Below the pieces are notes generated by a model that was given only the letters and a program-made list of their open reading frames with translations, did no database searches and was not told the DNA's origin. Positions 24,101-36,437 of a stretch of DNA of 64,000 nucleotides are shown piece by piece. Positions within the stretch are counted from its first letter, which is position 1. Every line of letters begins with the position of its first letter. The stretch covers positions 434,001-498,000 of the forward strand of contig JBLDXI010000048.1 of NCBI GenBank assembly GCA_047495785.1. The letters are read 5' to 3'. The position numbers were made by a program, and so were the translations under genes. Source of the stretch: Lepidodermella squamata (lineage: Eukaryota; Gastrotricha).

Positions 24101-27100
24101 CCATAGATGGTGATTTCGATTTTCGATCGGATTTGCGTGGTTTCGAACCTGGAGTGTCTTTTTTTAGTCCGGTCTGTGAGAAGGTTAGTTCGACTATTTT
24201 TCGAACGGTCTGAAAGCGCCATGTGCTGCGCGTGACAAAGGACAAAATAAAAAGCTTTTCGTTTTTTTCGTGATGTGAAAAGGGCGAAGACCGAGAAGAC
24301 TGTGTTGCCAACATATCAAGTGAAAGGGGGCGGCAAGTTCATACGAAATCTGAGTAAAATTAAGTTGAAAAACCTGAAAATACTTCACATATAACATATA
24401 AGGGTTGTCAGAAATATTGCACAATACTCCTTCTTCAACGCCAACGTTGCCTTTCTCGTCCTGGCCTGGACGAAGTTTCCATAAGCAGTTCTTGTAATTT
24501 CTTTGAACTAGTTCGACCTTGTGTTGGTTTGCTCACATCGGGAAGATTAACCTCCGAGAAAAGCAGAACATCGGGTTGACAGTCGATGAAGTTGAACTTG
24601 GGGATATAGTGAAATCATTACCAAATTATTGAATTCAGTACCAAACATCATTGAATTTCGTACCAAATTATTCCGAATAGTTCCAAATCCCCAATTTGAA
24701 GACCCAGTCTTCAACCCTAACCTAACTCTAACCTAACCCTAACCCAACGAATAAAACAGTTGACAAACGAATAAAATGGTTAGGTATTGAATTAAATAAA
24801 ATTTGGTACCGGCGTAAGATTTTCCCTTGAACTTGGCATTCGAAGACCGCGTATGTTTCAAATGTTGTACATGACAATTAGTAGGAAAAATCGGAAGGTT
24901 CTGAAACCTGTATCATGAAAACTGATGTCGAAATGACAAAGTTGGGGTGCGTATGTAAGACATAGTTTTTTATTTCGGCGGTATTAAACGTGCGTGAGTG
25001 TCTAGTTTCTTATTTTTTTTGTCTATGAATACATAGTTACCCGATAAATACGGCGCAAACATACTACAACGTGACTCCTTTTGATTACGAGTCCCTGTTC
25101 AACCCTTCAATGTATCGGCTAAGCAGTCTTGGCATTGGTGAGAGGTACCCACATGACCGGCGATACGTTCCAAGCTTGGGACAGAGTGTTTACCTGTCAC
25201 TGTTCGATATGGTGAAGTTGAACACTCTCTACAACTGTTATAGTAAGTTCAAGCTGATTCCCCTGGGAAATGGACTGTAAAATAGTTTAATTACAGATTC
25301 AGATCCGTGCAAGAACCCAACAATCACATGCCAAAATGGTGGCTACCCTAATCCGAGCGTGAACTGTACGAAATGCTTCTGCCCAGTTGGTCTTGGTGGC
25401 GACTTTTGTGAAGCTCCGTACCCAACCGATACAGCGAATGGCTGTGGTGGCGAAGTCTACGTTCAACCGTGTACTAGCGTTAACATAACTACCCCATCGT
25501 ACCCGGCAAATATTACCAGTCCATACTACAACATACTTGATGGCACAAACGCGTCAACTCGTTGTTCATGGCGTGTCAAAACGGTTTCCAAATTATTCTT
25601 TTTATTATATCGATATCCTTCATTGAATCTTCTTTTCTCTTCCAGGGTGATACCAGTGGATTGATTTTTGCTTTCCCGACCAGGATCTCACTAAAAACCT
25701 CTGGTGGGCTTATCCTTTATTCGTCAATATTCACCTAAAAACTCCATTTTTAGAGCTTTTAAATTGTTTAAACTACGTCTTAATAAGAGGTCTGGGCGAG
25801 GAGAGCAGAGTTCCCGGATTTATGTAGGTTAAACGAAATAGGTTTTTTATTCTCTCACAAGTTTCTACAAATAGATTTTGCAATTTTCCCGTTGCTGTAA
25901 CTGGACGTATTTTTGTGACCAACAAAAATCAAGCTTTGGTTTACTCAAACATCGTCTTTGAAGCTAAGAACACGCCACAGTATGCCACAGTGACGGTTTT
26001 CGCGACTTGCCCTGGCGTTAAAGCAACCGAGTTGAGCAAGGAATGCCTAATCACGCCGAACGCGGTTGACTATGAAGGATCACTCCTGACTAAGACCTCA
26101 GCTGGTGTAACTTGTTCGCGCTGGTCCGAGAATTTAGGCCTGAGTTTCTCATATGTTCCGAGAGGCGATTTCAATGCCCCTGGAAATGCTTGCCGCTTCA
26201 ATCCTTATTGGTATTGGGATTATGTTCCCTCTGTGATGTGCTGGAGCAACGGTAGCCTAGTCGAATGTGAAAATGTGGACAGAATAAAAAGTTGCTGTAG
26301 GTCATTTTTTGCGTGGCATCGATTTTAGAATGTTAAGCTAATTAATTATATTATTTATTTATTTATTTAAGAGCCCCGTTCATCCGTATTTAAAAAAGTT
26401 GCTCAGCTGTAAAAAAGACAGTGGATTAGTTTGGCTTTGATCAAGCTGTTCACTAGATTCATAGTTCAAGACTCTTATTTGGGTCTTTCGTTCATCAATT
26501 ATACTCTTTTATATTATCTGTATATAGTTCGGTCGATTGAGTGATTTCATCACGACCGAATACGTCAAGTGTAATCTCGATTCAACTTAACAGATGAAAA
26601 CGAACATTGAATTTAATGTTTTACTTATAGCTCAAATTGCTTTCCGCTGCATTAACTCGGTAACTGGCCAGTTCGAAGCATGCAGGCGGTACTGCTCGGA
26701 AGGCGAAACTCCTTTCAAGGAGTCGTCAACGCGTTTCACTGACACCTGCAACAAGGGCGTGAGTTTGGATTCGAATCTTGCGACATTATAAAGTGTTAGC
26801 CTCTAACAGAACGTCAAGAAATGCACCAAAGGCTCCATTTTCCGTTGCATCGCCGGCGATCAAGGCTGTGCTACCGGCGAGGACAAAATCGTGAGTTAAG
26901 AATAAAATTGGGAAGGAATTTTAGCGGTTATTTTGCGCACATTTCTTTAGATGTTCAACACGTATGCCTACTTCGGCCGCAATTTGCTAGCCTGCAACCA
27001 TCGAGCTGATCTCAATTGGGTTTGTCAACCCAAAATGTCATTGTAATCACTTGTAACCCCCCGTGAACAGAAATACGTCCGCTGTTACCGCAACGTAGCT

Positions 27101-28031
27101 GGTAAGCCCTTCGCCGATTGTCGACGATCAAATTTTGGATGCAAACCGACTGAGGTAGGTCACAGCAAGTCCGTACTGCCCGGAAAAATAACCAGGAAAT
27201 TCATTTTTTCCAAACATTCATGAGCACCTGAAATTTGTAAGTGACTGATATTCTGTTCGGGCCTTACATGTATTTATCCGAACCGACAAGTAAATGCCTG
27301 GGGTAACCAAAATGGCACACAACATTTCCCTGAGATTCTACGTATATTCACCCGAAATATTGTTCTCTGAACTTTCTAGGAGAGAGAGAGAGGCACTGCA
27401 AAGAGTAGATTTTATGTCCAATTAGAATGGCTGAAAGGGACCCTATTAGTGATCTTCAGTAATCTGCCCGCCACTATGACCTGACATTTATTTCGAACGA
27501 ATTCTAACTACTTACTGTAATTTTGGATATGGCTATGTGAACAATGACTGTGCGTAACCAGTGTGCGTGTGCGTGATAGGCTACTTAAACACAGCGCGCG
27601 CTTAAATTTGACTGTGTGTCAAGCACATTGTGTACGCATAGCGTCATTGGGCGATAAACTTTTTCTGTGTTCACATAGATACATATCGGCAGACCGCCAT
27701 AACAGCTAATACCCGAAACAGCGAACGCGACAAAACAGCGAAAAATATAATTTGCGGCCTAACAGCGATTTTAATATCGCATATTGCATAGCATTTTGGG
27801 TAGGATTTTTCGCTGTTATGTCGGTTTCGCTGTTCTGCGCAATCGCTGTTTTGATGTCCTACCAGTCACATCCATTAATTATTTGAGGCTGCCGTTTATT
27901 CGAGGCTGACACTGTTTTCGGGCAGTGCGGTAATTTATGATGTACTTCGAAAATAATTATCCGCTCCTTGACAGGTTTCGGATGCAACGCCGCCTTTCAC
28001 GGATCCTTTCAAATGCTACGACGGCATATAG
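21142..28031 (+). CDS. Astacin-like pseudoprotease with EGF, CUB and kringle domains (paralogue C), large intron 4
   Basis: Exons 21142-21400, 21459-21585, 21641-21728, 21780-21886, 25037-25242, 25297-25583, 25646-25703, 25754-25823, 25875-26296, 26631-26758, 26810-26890, 26951-27019, 27071-27154 and 27975-28031 encode 680 aa, fully open. The signal peptide is followed by a GGGGG run. The zinc site reads RQIGYVLGLTYE and the Met-turn region SLFNP, so it is inactive by sequence. The EGF is intact. The CUB has 13 codons more than in A and B (residues around PSYPANITSPYY). The kringle has six Cys and extra W/Y-rich codons. Intron 4 is 3,150 bp and repeat-filled; introns 9 and 13 are also enlarged (334 and 820 bp). 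Phases match A, B and D. It is closest to D. Confidence 0.88.
21957..23175. repeat. Duplicated repeat units with 11-bp motifs, inside intron 4 of paralogue C
   Basis: A unit of about 340-360 bp occurs at about 22463-22800 and again at about 22818-23175. A related shorter unit occurs at about 21957-22110 and 22282-22450. Each carries GGATATAATAC or GGACATATTAC every 40-110 bp, often followed by TTTTGG. An inverted copy is near 22140. No coding capacity. Confidence 0.75.
24713..24747. repeat. Short interstitial telomere-like repeat
   Basis: About six units alternating CCTAA and CCCTAA in one direction, with errors, inside intron 4 of paralogue C. Confidence 0.5.
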
Positions 28032-28790
28032 CTTATGTGTCAACTGCCAGAAAACAACGCTCTATTTTTTCTTTGAAAAATCAGCAATTAAAATTGATCT
28101 GCAGTTCCTTTCATGAGAAGTTAACATTCAAAGAATTCGTCGAATGGTTTTCTTCGCTTTGAAGCTTTCACTTATGAATTATTCAAGTCAAAATATGTGT
28201 CAATAAACAATGCACGGTGTTATATGCTCCTATTTTTCAAATTTCAGGTTTCTATTAACGAGTTATTATTCGTGTTCTGGCAAAACTTTAGATTTATTAT
28301 TTAACAACCATCCACCCGAAGGTGCTCTCGGTCCGGATGTCAGATGTCAGGGTCACATAAAACATGATAAAATTGACAGTGCACAGATAATATAAAATAA
28401 TATTGTTTTCTATTTTTGATGAATAAGATGAATTGTTTTTTTTTAATTTGGTCGCGAATGACTCGTCTGAAGTTAGCTATGTGATGTTTTCGGAGTCAGA
28501 ATTGAGTTTGTTTGGCGATTCGGACAGGCTCAGAGGGCGACTCAGGCCTTTGCTATAACAGATTATAAAATTAATGTAGTTATTTTGTAAGCTCACGTTC
28601 CCCATGAATCTAAGGGCCACCACAGGCCCACAAAACTCCCAGGGATCCCAAGGCTCACAAGGCTCAAGGCTCAAATCTCAGTGATTCAGAGACACCCAAA
28701 AGGCTTCCTAGGATCTGTTTAAGAGAAAGAGTACAAAACAACCTGTGGAAAACCTGTGAAACGGAAGAAAGCAAGCAAGTTAGGTACATC
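28032..28790. other. Intergenic, no gene seen
   Basis: A/T-rich flank after paralogue C. A short CAAGGCTCA repeat lies near 28650. No supported gene. Confidence 0.4.
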
Positions 28791-31700
28791 AAATTCTCAC
28801 GATTGTTACCAGCTTCCCTGTGTAGAAAACGACAGAACCACGGAATAATTTAGAGTATTTTCGCAAACCTCATCCGCGTGATATACCCCGGTGAATTCCA
28901 CCTAGTTTCGCAAGGTGGTTGTGCAAGGCGTTGCTTTTACCTGACGAATGTTCGAAGCTGGCGAATGCTGCTGCATGACATTTCGGCCGAAGTCGTCAAA
29001 GCTCAGCTGCCAGACGTATCTTAAGTAATCAGCAATCACGTCACCTTAACGGAGGCACCTTTCCCCATATATAATAAGCCGATCGTGGAAGTCTTCGATT
29101 GACTTGACACCCGACAGGTAAAGTGTCCCAAACGAGTCCGCGTCGTACGGTAGGTCGAGGGCTGCGCGAAGGCTATTGGCTTGCATCTCAAACAACCGGT
29201 CACGGGATGACGGGAGGCAAGACCATGTCGGCGAGCTGTAAGTCATCACGCTTTGAGATAGCGCATTGTGAAACATGATTCCGAGCTTGAGTGATAAGAC
29301 TTTCCGAGCCATAATGCCCCTTAGCATGCCAGCTCTCGGCCTGGTTTTAGCCGAAATTGCTGACAATTGGTTGTCCCAACTCAGGCGCGGGGTTAGGTGA
29401 AGACCAAGATATTTGAGCTGTTGCACCTGCTTAATCTTTCGTGGACCTAACCTGATATGGATCGAAGGTAGAGAATTATAAAAGCCAAAAATCATTGTTT
29501 CGCATTTTTCAGGCTGCAGTATTAAGCGCCAACGCGAGCACCCAGTGTGCGAAGTAGGATCCGGGAGCTGAGGTGTTTTCTGTTTGTTTTCTAGGACCCA
29601 GCCGACACCCCAGCGACACCCCAGCACCCCTATACTTCGAACCCTGCGAGCACCAACTGACAGTGTTATCGAGTTGAAGCTGCAGTCGCCGAGAGCAATC
29701 TAAAAGCGACTTGCCGTACGCCCAGTTGAGGGCGTCGTCTGCGTAGGTGCCGTTTGCAACGCGACGCTTACCGTCGTCGGGTTTAACTTCACGGGGCTCC
29801 ATGTCGGCTGTGTAAAAAATGAATAGCAAATAAGGACTCAGAGGCGAGCCTTGAGGGACGCCGCAGTGTATAGAGTGTTCGTCGCTGAGCTCGCCTTCCA
29901 CCTTCAATTTGAAACAACGGCCGCGCAGAAAATCGGCTACCCATCTATGCTCGGGCACACCTGCTTCGATAAGTTTGTACAAGAGCCCATTGTGCCAAAC
30001 GACATCGAAGGCACTTTTGAAGTCAAGGGCCACTGCTACGAGTTTCCAGTGCCAGGAAGTTCCAGGCGATAGCAGCGTCATTGACGATCCTAAAGCTAAG
30101 ATCTGTTGTACATTTCCCACGCCAGAAACCGAGCTGGTGTTCGGGAGTCCATTACTCGTAAGGTAATCGAAAAGAACCTCGGTGACAAGCGACTCGAGGC
30201 ACTTCCCAATTGCTGGTAGGAGGGCAACCGGTCTGTATGATTCAGCCAGCTCGGGGTCTTTGCCTTCTTTGTGAACAGGGACGACTATGGCAAATCTTCA
30301 ATTTTACCCAGCACAAGGCTGGTTGATGCTGGATAGTGCCTATTAAAAGTGTGCAGTGTGCTGGACACGCGATTTGCTATCCAGCACCTACTCGAAAATC
30401 ATCCAGCACGAAGTCGTGTGACAAACGACAAACCTCATTCATCCAGCACGGTCCTGAAAATGGACTCAAACAGCTAAAAAAATGTTAAAGTCATGAGCGC
30501 TTGCTGGACAATAGTTCAAAGCAGGCAGAGTCAACAATTCTGAGAATCAGGTTTGACAGTAAATTAATACTTAGACACTTAAACACAGTAAATGGCGTTG
30601 GAATGCACGCCAATTCGACTCACTTTGCACGCAATTTCAGCACGAACCAAGTATCGCCGGGCAATAAATCTCTTATCGGCGGATAGCCCTCGGAATTCTG
30701 TACAAATTATCAGCGGCCGCTGTAAAAATACGCCGCCGATCGGGTCGAAATCGGCTTCAGAAATCGCGATTTTGGCCTATATCTGAAAACCGTCACTTTT
30801 CATACAGCGAATCCGGTGGTGTCGGGGGTTAGCCAGCACTTGTGCTGGATGGGTGCCGAGTTCGGTTCACGGAACTGCCGCCCCGTTTTTCACTTTCAGC
30901 GTTTCCTGCACTGTCCAGCACTAGTGCTTTTAGTGCTGGATTCAGTGCTGGATGCGTGCTGGTCAATGCTAGGGACTGGTGCTGGATAATTGTGCTGGAT
31001 AAAACGCATGTGTGCTGGATAGGTGCTGAAAGTCGTGCTGGATACAATTGGAATTTTCCATGCCTTTGGCAGATAACCGCAGTTCAGACTGAGTTCGAAG
31101 AGTCATTTTAAATGAGAATTCAGGCTCCGGCAGCCGTTTTTCAACAGCACGTTAGAAACATTGTCGTGACCCGGCGCTTTGAAGTTTTACAGCTTCTTTA
31201 ATAGACGCTTCAACGACGATTTCGGCAATCGAAGCTGATAATTTTTCGGGTACACTCACTGGCTTGGTGGCAGGATTTTCTTCAATCTCATCGTCAACCA
31301 TCTCCCAGAAGTCGCGGTCTCCAGCGGCATCTGAGGCTGTTGCCGGTGCGGCAACCACTTTGGCGAACATTGTGGAACCACTAGTAAGTTGAACCTTGGC
31401 GCGCACGCTGATTGGTCAAGTGATCGTTGCTAATGACTCCGGGATGAAACATTTCTGTCGTGCGATCCACTAATAAATTATTTTATATTTATGAAAAAAA
31501 TGACCTTGCCACACCCTCTGCACGGTTTCCATTGACCACGTGCGTAAACTCCATATTAATCGTGGTAAATTACTGCGGCAAAAAAACACTTGTTTTGAAA
31601 AATCTTATGGGTCGCACGACCATAATGTTTCATCCGGGATTCATAGCAACGATCAGCATGCGCATTGGTGCCTCGCCATCGCTTTGCTGATGGCTTCCGC

Positions 31701-32390
31701 GACGATGTTAGCCAACCTCACTTGGAATGCCTCGGAGTTAAGAAGCTTGTCTATCAGGTTCTCCAGCGAGACCGATGGCTGCTGTTGCGGGGGTTGCTTG
31801 GGTGGTGGTTGCGGGGGCGTCTCGGCTTCTGACCAGGTAAAACCGGCCATGCGCTCCTCTCCGGCAGGAGCTACCGTGTAAACGGGCTGTTTCGGCGTGT
31901 CCAGGATATCTTCCACTGCTCGGCGTTCGAAATCGCCAGTCTCCTGCTGTTTCATTAGCAGTGTAGGGCAGCCGCGGCTTCCGGCACCATGGCCTCTTTT
32001 GTCGCAGTTGATACAGTGGCGCTTCGTCTCGACGTTCTTTACCAAACAGTCGCCGTATTTATGCGCGCCGGCACAATAATCGCTGCAGATAAAAGTGTTG
32101 CTCTTGCAGTACCGGAACCGGTGCTCGTGCGATTGGCATTTGCTATTCAGCGACCACCATAGTCAGGCGCGGGTTTCAGAAGGGTCGCCTCGATGGCGAA
32201 GACTCCGATAGTTACCTCGCCTTTGATAAGCTTTTCGGCAGCGGCTTCCGACTTCATTACGCAGATAAATTCCGAGAAGCTGTTATACTTCCGTCTCATC
32301 GGGTACACTGCTTCCGCGTCCGGCCAGATTTCTTTCAGCTTCTCAGCAGTCATATATCTGGGAGCGTTTCTTATACGGACTGCGCGCTTC
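28791..32390 (-). mobile_element. Degenerate LINE (Jockey/CR1-like) with ORF1 and RT remnants
   Basis: On minus, ORF1-like pieces come first: 32147-32353 resembles an RRM-like segment, and 31653-32045 has a CCHC-like knuckle (CINCDKRGHGAGSRGCP) then a Pro/Gln-rich stretch. The RT follows: CGYLPKAWKI near 31070, then after an insertion IVVPVHKEGKDPELAESYRP near 30260, CGVPQGSPLSPYLL near 29850, and YADD near 29740. Downstream comes LKYLGLHLTP and a C-terminal part to 29046. Frame changes and stops split it, so it is inactive. The right boundary at 28791 is uncertain. I did not attempt to rebuild it. Confidence 0.75.
30303..31052. mobile_element. Foldback-like element with GTGCTGGAT subrepeats, nested in the LINE RT
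   Basis: The left third is dominated by ATCCAGCAC and the right third (30835-31050) by its complement GTGCTGGAT, more than ten copies overall, enclosing about 400 bp without coding capacity. The flanks rejoin as a continuous LINE RT (WKI ... VVPVHKEG), showing clean insertion. AAAATT-containing flanks on both sides hint at a target duplication, not resolved. Confidence 0.7.
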
Positions 32391-32455
32391 TCGTTCGTCG
32401 CGAGTTCTTGCGCTGTTAGTTACCGGCCTGGCGCGGCTTTTTTATTCGCCGCTGA

Positions 32456-33010
32456 TTCTGATTCTGATTCTGATTTTATTATGCATTTTGTTTCACAACA
32501 GTTAGCAATAGGTTAGTTCTCGGCGCCTCACCTCAGAGGTCGTAAAATCCACTAGTTCATCTGACTTAGATTTAAGATATCGCAGAAACACAGTATGGGA
32601 ATTATTGACAATAGTTGAGGGCAGCCGGTTCCACGCTGCGCGCACACGCCTTGTAAAGCTGAACTGAGAGCTCGGATGTTCAAATCGTTTCATGACAACA
32701 GCATGAGCTGGTGAACGGGGATTTGAAGATATTTTGAAGAATGTAGAAAAGCTAGCATCCACACAGCCTAGGTACATTTTATGGCATAGCGCAAGGTCAT
32801 GTTGAAAGCGTCTGATTTCAAGAGGACACAGTCCTAGTTTTTTACATCTTTCATAATACGAGGCACCGTCAATCGATGAATAGTAGTCACTTCTATACAA
32901 AAGGCGTTTAGTGAACCGGGCTTGAACCGCCTCCAGCTTGTCAATATCTGTTAAGTAGTACGGTGAATAGACCGAAGGGCAAAAATCGTTCGTGTTGCGA
33001 CGTAAGAGAC
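32456..33010 (-). mobile_element. LINE 3' end fragment with (GATTCT)n tail
   Basis: The minus strand encodes YSPYYLTDIDKLEAVQARFT, then YYERCKKLGLCPLEIRRFQH and FTRRVRAAWNRLPS, the canonical C-terminal region of CR1/Jockey-like RT proteins. It ends with the tail (AGAATC)n, seen on plus at 32450-32478. The C-terminal block is related to that at 18750-19000. Confidence 0.75.
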
Positions 33011-35570
33011 CTCGCTAGGCAGTACTTTCATGCTGTTTGCAATAAAATACTTGGTACTGGTATAAGCTACTTTTTATTCGTCGGTAATAGCATCATTATT
33101 GCGGCGCATCCGATGCCGAGCGGTTACAACGCCTACCAGAATGCGTACTATGCACAAACGCTTCAGAAAATTTCTCCGTTATCATGGCTAAATTCTAAAT
33201 ATCAACCACGTTTATCCTCTTCTTCCTTATTTCATGTTCGTTCCTTCATTCTCAAGTTCATTCTCAAGTGATACTTTTCTGTCTCTCTGTATAGTCTTGT
33301 TGAACCATGAGCATCACCACTTGTTGAAACATGACAGAGTTTGCGTTCGAAAGGGCACACTTTTTTATTGATTTTTCATTATTCCCGGAGCAACGTTTCA
33401 TGCAACCCATGCAGTAATCATCACGAAAAATGCATATTATGGAATTATGACTAGATGAGCCAATTTTTCTACTATTCAGCATTCAGCCCCTAAATCCTGA
33501 AAATGCCAAGAAAGCACTTATTACGCTATTATTTATAATCTATCTTGTGGTTTCCTTCTCCATTATCTCGCATATATCCTTCAATGTCCTTCTTAAGTTA
33601 TATAACACGACAAACGATCACATATTTCTCTGTTTCGATCATAGAATCAATCGCCTTCAATGTTTTATCAACTCTTTATGAGCCGTTGCGCTGTTGCACC
33701 GAACTGAACTACAAACTTGCGCCAAGCTCGCGAAATCGCTTGAAGTAGAAAGTAGATTCGCAGCCGCATGAGGTCAGTAGTAGAATCGCACAAAATTTAC
33801 GCAGTTGCTAGCATTCGAGAATTGCTAGGAACGAAACTCTTTTTTATTGTCCTTATTCGGCATGTTCAGTTCGTAAATTTAAAATAAAAGCAAGACCAAC
33901 AGAAAAATGCATGACAGACAAGGCGCCGGAACAACGGGGGCACGCGCTTGTCTTAGACAGTGCACGGTCTTAGATGACTTGCATCCCTGCATCCTAAGAA
34001 AGATAGCGGGTGGTCTCGGTATAATGTCATCTGGTTAGCGATTTAGCGATCGAGTTGATTAGCAATAAACAACGATTCCGCCGTATTCGAGTAATGCTTG
34101 ACATGCAACTCGATTGGCTTGATTCGTATAAGACAAAACATGACCCACCATTCAAGTTTGGGTTTCATGAGTTTTGCGCGGACTTCTTAATGAAATGCTA
34201 CGTCAAGAGCAAAATGCCACGGACTAATATTTATCAATGAAAACAATCATGCGCAGAAGTATAATTTACGAAGCGCATCCACTCGATCATTTGACTGGAA
34301 TCCTATCTATACATTAGGGCTATCAGGAATTCTTAGGGCACTTCAAACGGATCTATTGGCGAGAATGTGCTGATTGATTGAAAGTCTAATGTGCTCTAGG
34401 GTAAAGTCGCTCAATGTGGGGACAAGTCAAGGTTTATTTATATTCGTATCATTTCTGTGAATCGCATTTAGATGGTGTCAATAGCGGCAGCATATGGCGG
34501 CGCGCTCGCTCCTTTTGTGTGGGCTTCCGGCTAAACATTTGGGACAGCGTGCAGTTCATGATCACTGTGTCCGTTTTCGATGCAGTTTTTGCAGAAATAT
34601 ATAATTTTTTGCGCTCTATTAATTCATCTTTTTAACCACGTCAAATTTATGAAGCGCGCGATTCTTTCTGAAACAGAGTATTAAGATTGCGCAAATGTGG
34701 GGATTTTGTAGCTGGCCGCGCACCTGAAAATTGTTACTTCATTTCAGTTGTAAGTAATACATTTTCAGAAGACTTAAAATACCGCTTGTTTCCTAATTGC
34801 GACACTTTAAAAACTATCCGCTAACATCCAGAGTTTGGAGATTCTATAATTTTTCCTAGAACTTTCTATTTAGAACGGGTCTTTTCTAAAATAGTCAGTA
34901 ATGATTCATTAAATTCTGAATGCGATATCTCTCGAAGCTATTAAAGTATAGTAATAGTGCATCCTATTAGCTGCTGTATTAAATGTTAAATTCTGCATTG
35001 TTGATAGGATTATTTTACTTCAACATTTACTCGAAGTCACCTCTTTAGTAATAACTGTTTGGACATCGGATACTGATTAGGAATCGGAAATGTTAAATTG
35101 GCGAAATCCCGGCAACAGGTCGCTACTATACTATTTGCTGAGTGCTGGCTATTTCGATATATTCAACCTGTTATCGCCATTTTTGTTGAAACAAATTATT
35201 GAATTATTGAATTATTCTCTTGGTTTTACTTCCTTTGTTCATTTTCGATTATTTCGGTGCGTTGAAAATAAAGATGCACGGCAACGGGTCACGGCAGCTC
35301 GTTTTTGCTACCTGTGAAATCTTCAATCGAAGAATTACACAAAAGCGCGAGAGAACTTGTTAAAATTCGCGAGAAAGAATAATAGAAAGGATAGGCGAAG
35401 AAGCTGAATTCCTCTTTTCTCTTCAGGAGTCCAAGAACGCAAGATAGCAATTGCAGCTAATGGCAATTTTATAGCCCTTGAACCGAAGATAGTAATTTTG
35501 GATGCAACCGCTCCGCTATTGTAAACACCGCAATATAGCGGTATAATGATATATAGAAATATGCGCTAGC
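33011..35570. other. Intergenic, no gene seen
   Basis: A/T-rich with only short ORFs. No supported gene, RNA or clear repeat found. Confidence 0.4.
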
Positions 35571-36060
35571 ACTGGCGGTCCCTTACGTCGCAACACGAAC
35601 GAAATCTAACCGTGAAAGAGTGTATGTTTTGTACGCTTTTAAGCGGAGAGATTTCGATGCGAATGATTTGCATATCACGCCATTAATCCTTTGGCAACGT
35701 GTAGACAACGCATTACAGTGCTCAGAGAACGTAAGGTGTTTATCAACAATATCCGAGATCTTTAACTGAATCGACAGCGTTTAGCTCAACAGCTTTCACT
35801 TTGAACTGAACTTCACTTTGAACACCCGCTTCTTCCGCCTGTAGTAGTTGGCAGTGCGGTGGGTTACTGCCCTGCCGTCGAAAGCAGATCCTGGCAGGTT
35901 TTCCAGCAGCTTGGTCGCGTCTTCGTTCGTCAGACAAATTACTCTGACCCCGCCATCAGGATAATCGAAAATGTATTTGATTTTTAGGCCAGGCATTTTG
36001 TCGTTGAGTTCGATGCCTACGGCGGCGTTGTCATACTTCTCAGTCAAAACAGTTCATTTT
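35571..36060 (-). mobile_element. Possible TE fragment with RRM-like ORF
   Basis: GGTCCCTTACGTCGCAACAC then GAACGA near 35578 matches the inverse of the segment near 32985-33010, so both belong to one repeat family. The minus strand of 35796-36047 has an 83-codon frame with VRVICLTNEDATKLLENL and FDGRAVTHR, resembling an RRM-like LINE ORF1 piece. Assignment is tentative. Confidence 0.4.
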
Positions 36061-36270
36061 TAATTTTTTTTGCTGCGAATTCAATTCAGCGTAGAATTTC
36101 GTAGAAAAGGGGTGTTGCCCTCGTCTAAAATTAGGTTCCGCAGGCAGATTTGGTTCTGCCAGAAGATATTCTGATATTTTTCTTCATCTTTTTCGCGGTC
36201 ATCTATTTCCATGATTCATGCAGCCTCGCTTTTTTTCTATTTCATTCATTGAAAAATTTGTTGGTTAAGC

Positions 36271-36362
36271 GTTTTTTAGTCGCGTGTGGTGCTTGAAATT
36301 TGGTAAACAACTTTTTGTGCGCGTGCTAGTCGTGCCCCTGTTATTTGAAACCACATAATATC
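36271..36362 (+). promoter_or_regulatory. Conserved upstream block of paralogue D
   Basis: Contains AGTCGCGTGTGGTGCTTGAA, TTTGGTAAACAAC, GCGCGTGCTAGTCGTGC and GAAACCACATAATATCC. It has the same block order as A, B and C, but the E-box CACGTG is changed to GCGTG. Confidence 0.6.
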
Positions 36363-36437
36363 CTGTTAAATCATTCGCATTTTTCTTATTGTGATTTTTT
36401 CAACAGCTCATTTTGGTTTCACCTATACTGTTCAGCT

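Noticed and set aside
36345-36437. Upstream start of paralogue D at 36345
   Set aside because: It would add 31 residues before the signal peptide, inside the conserved upstream block. The ATG at 36438 aligns with those of A-C.
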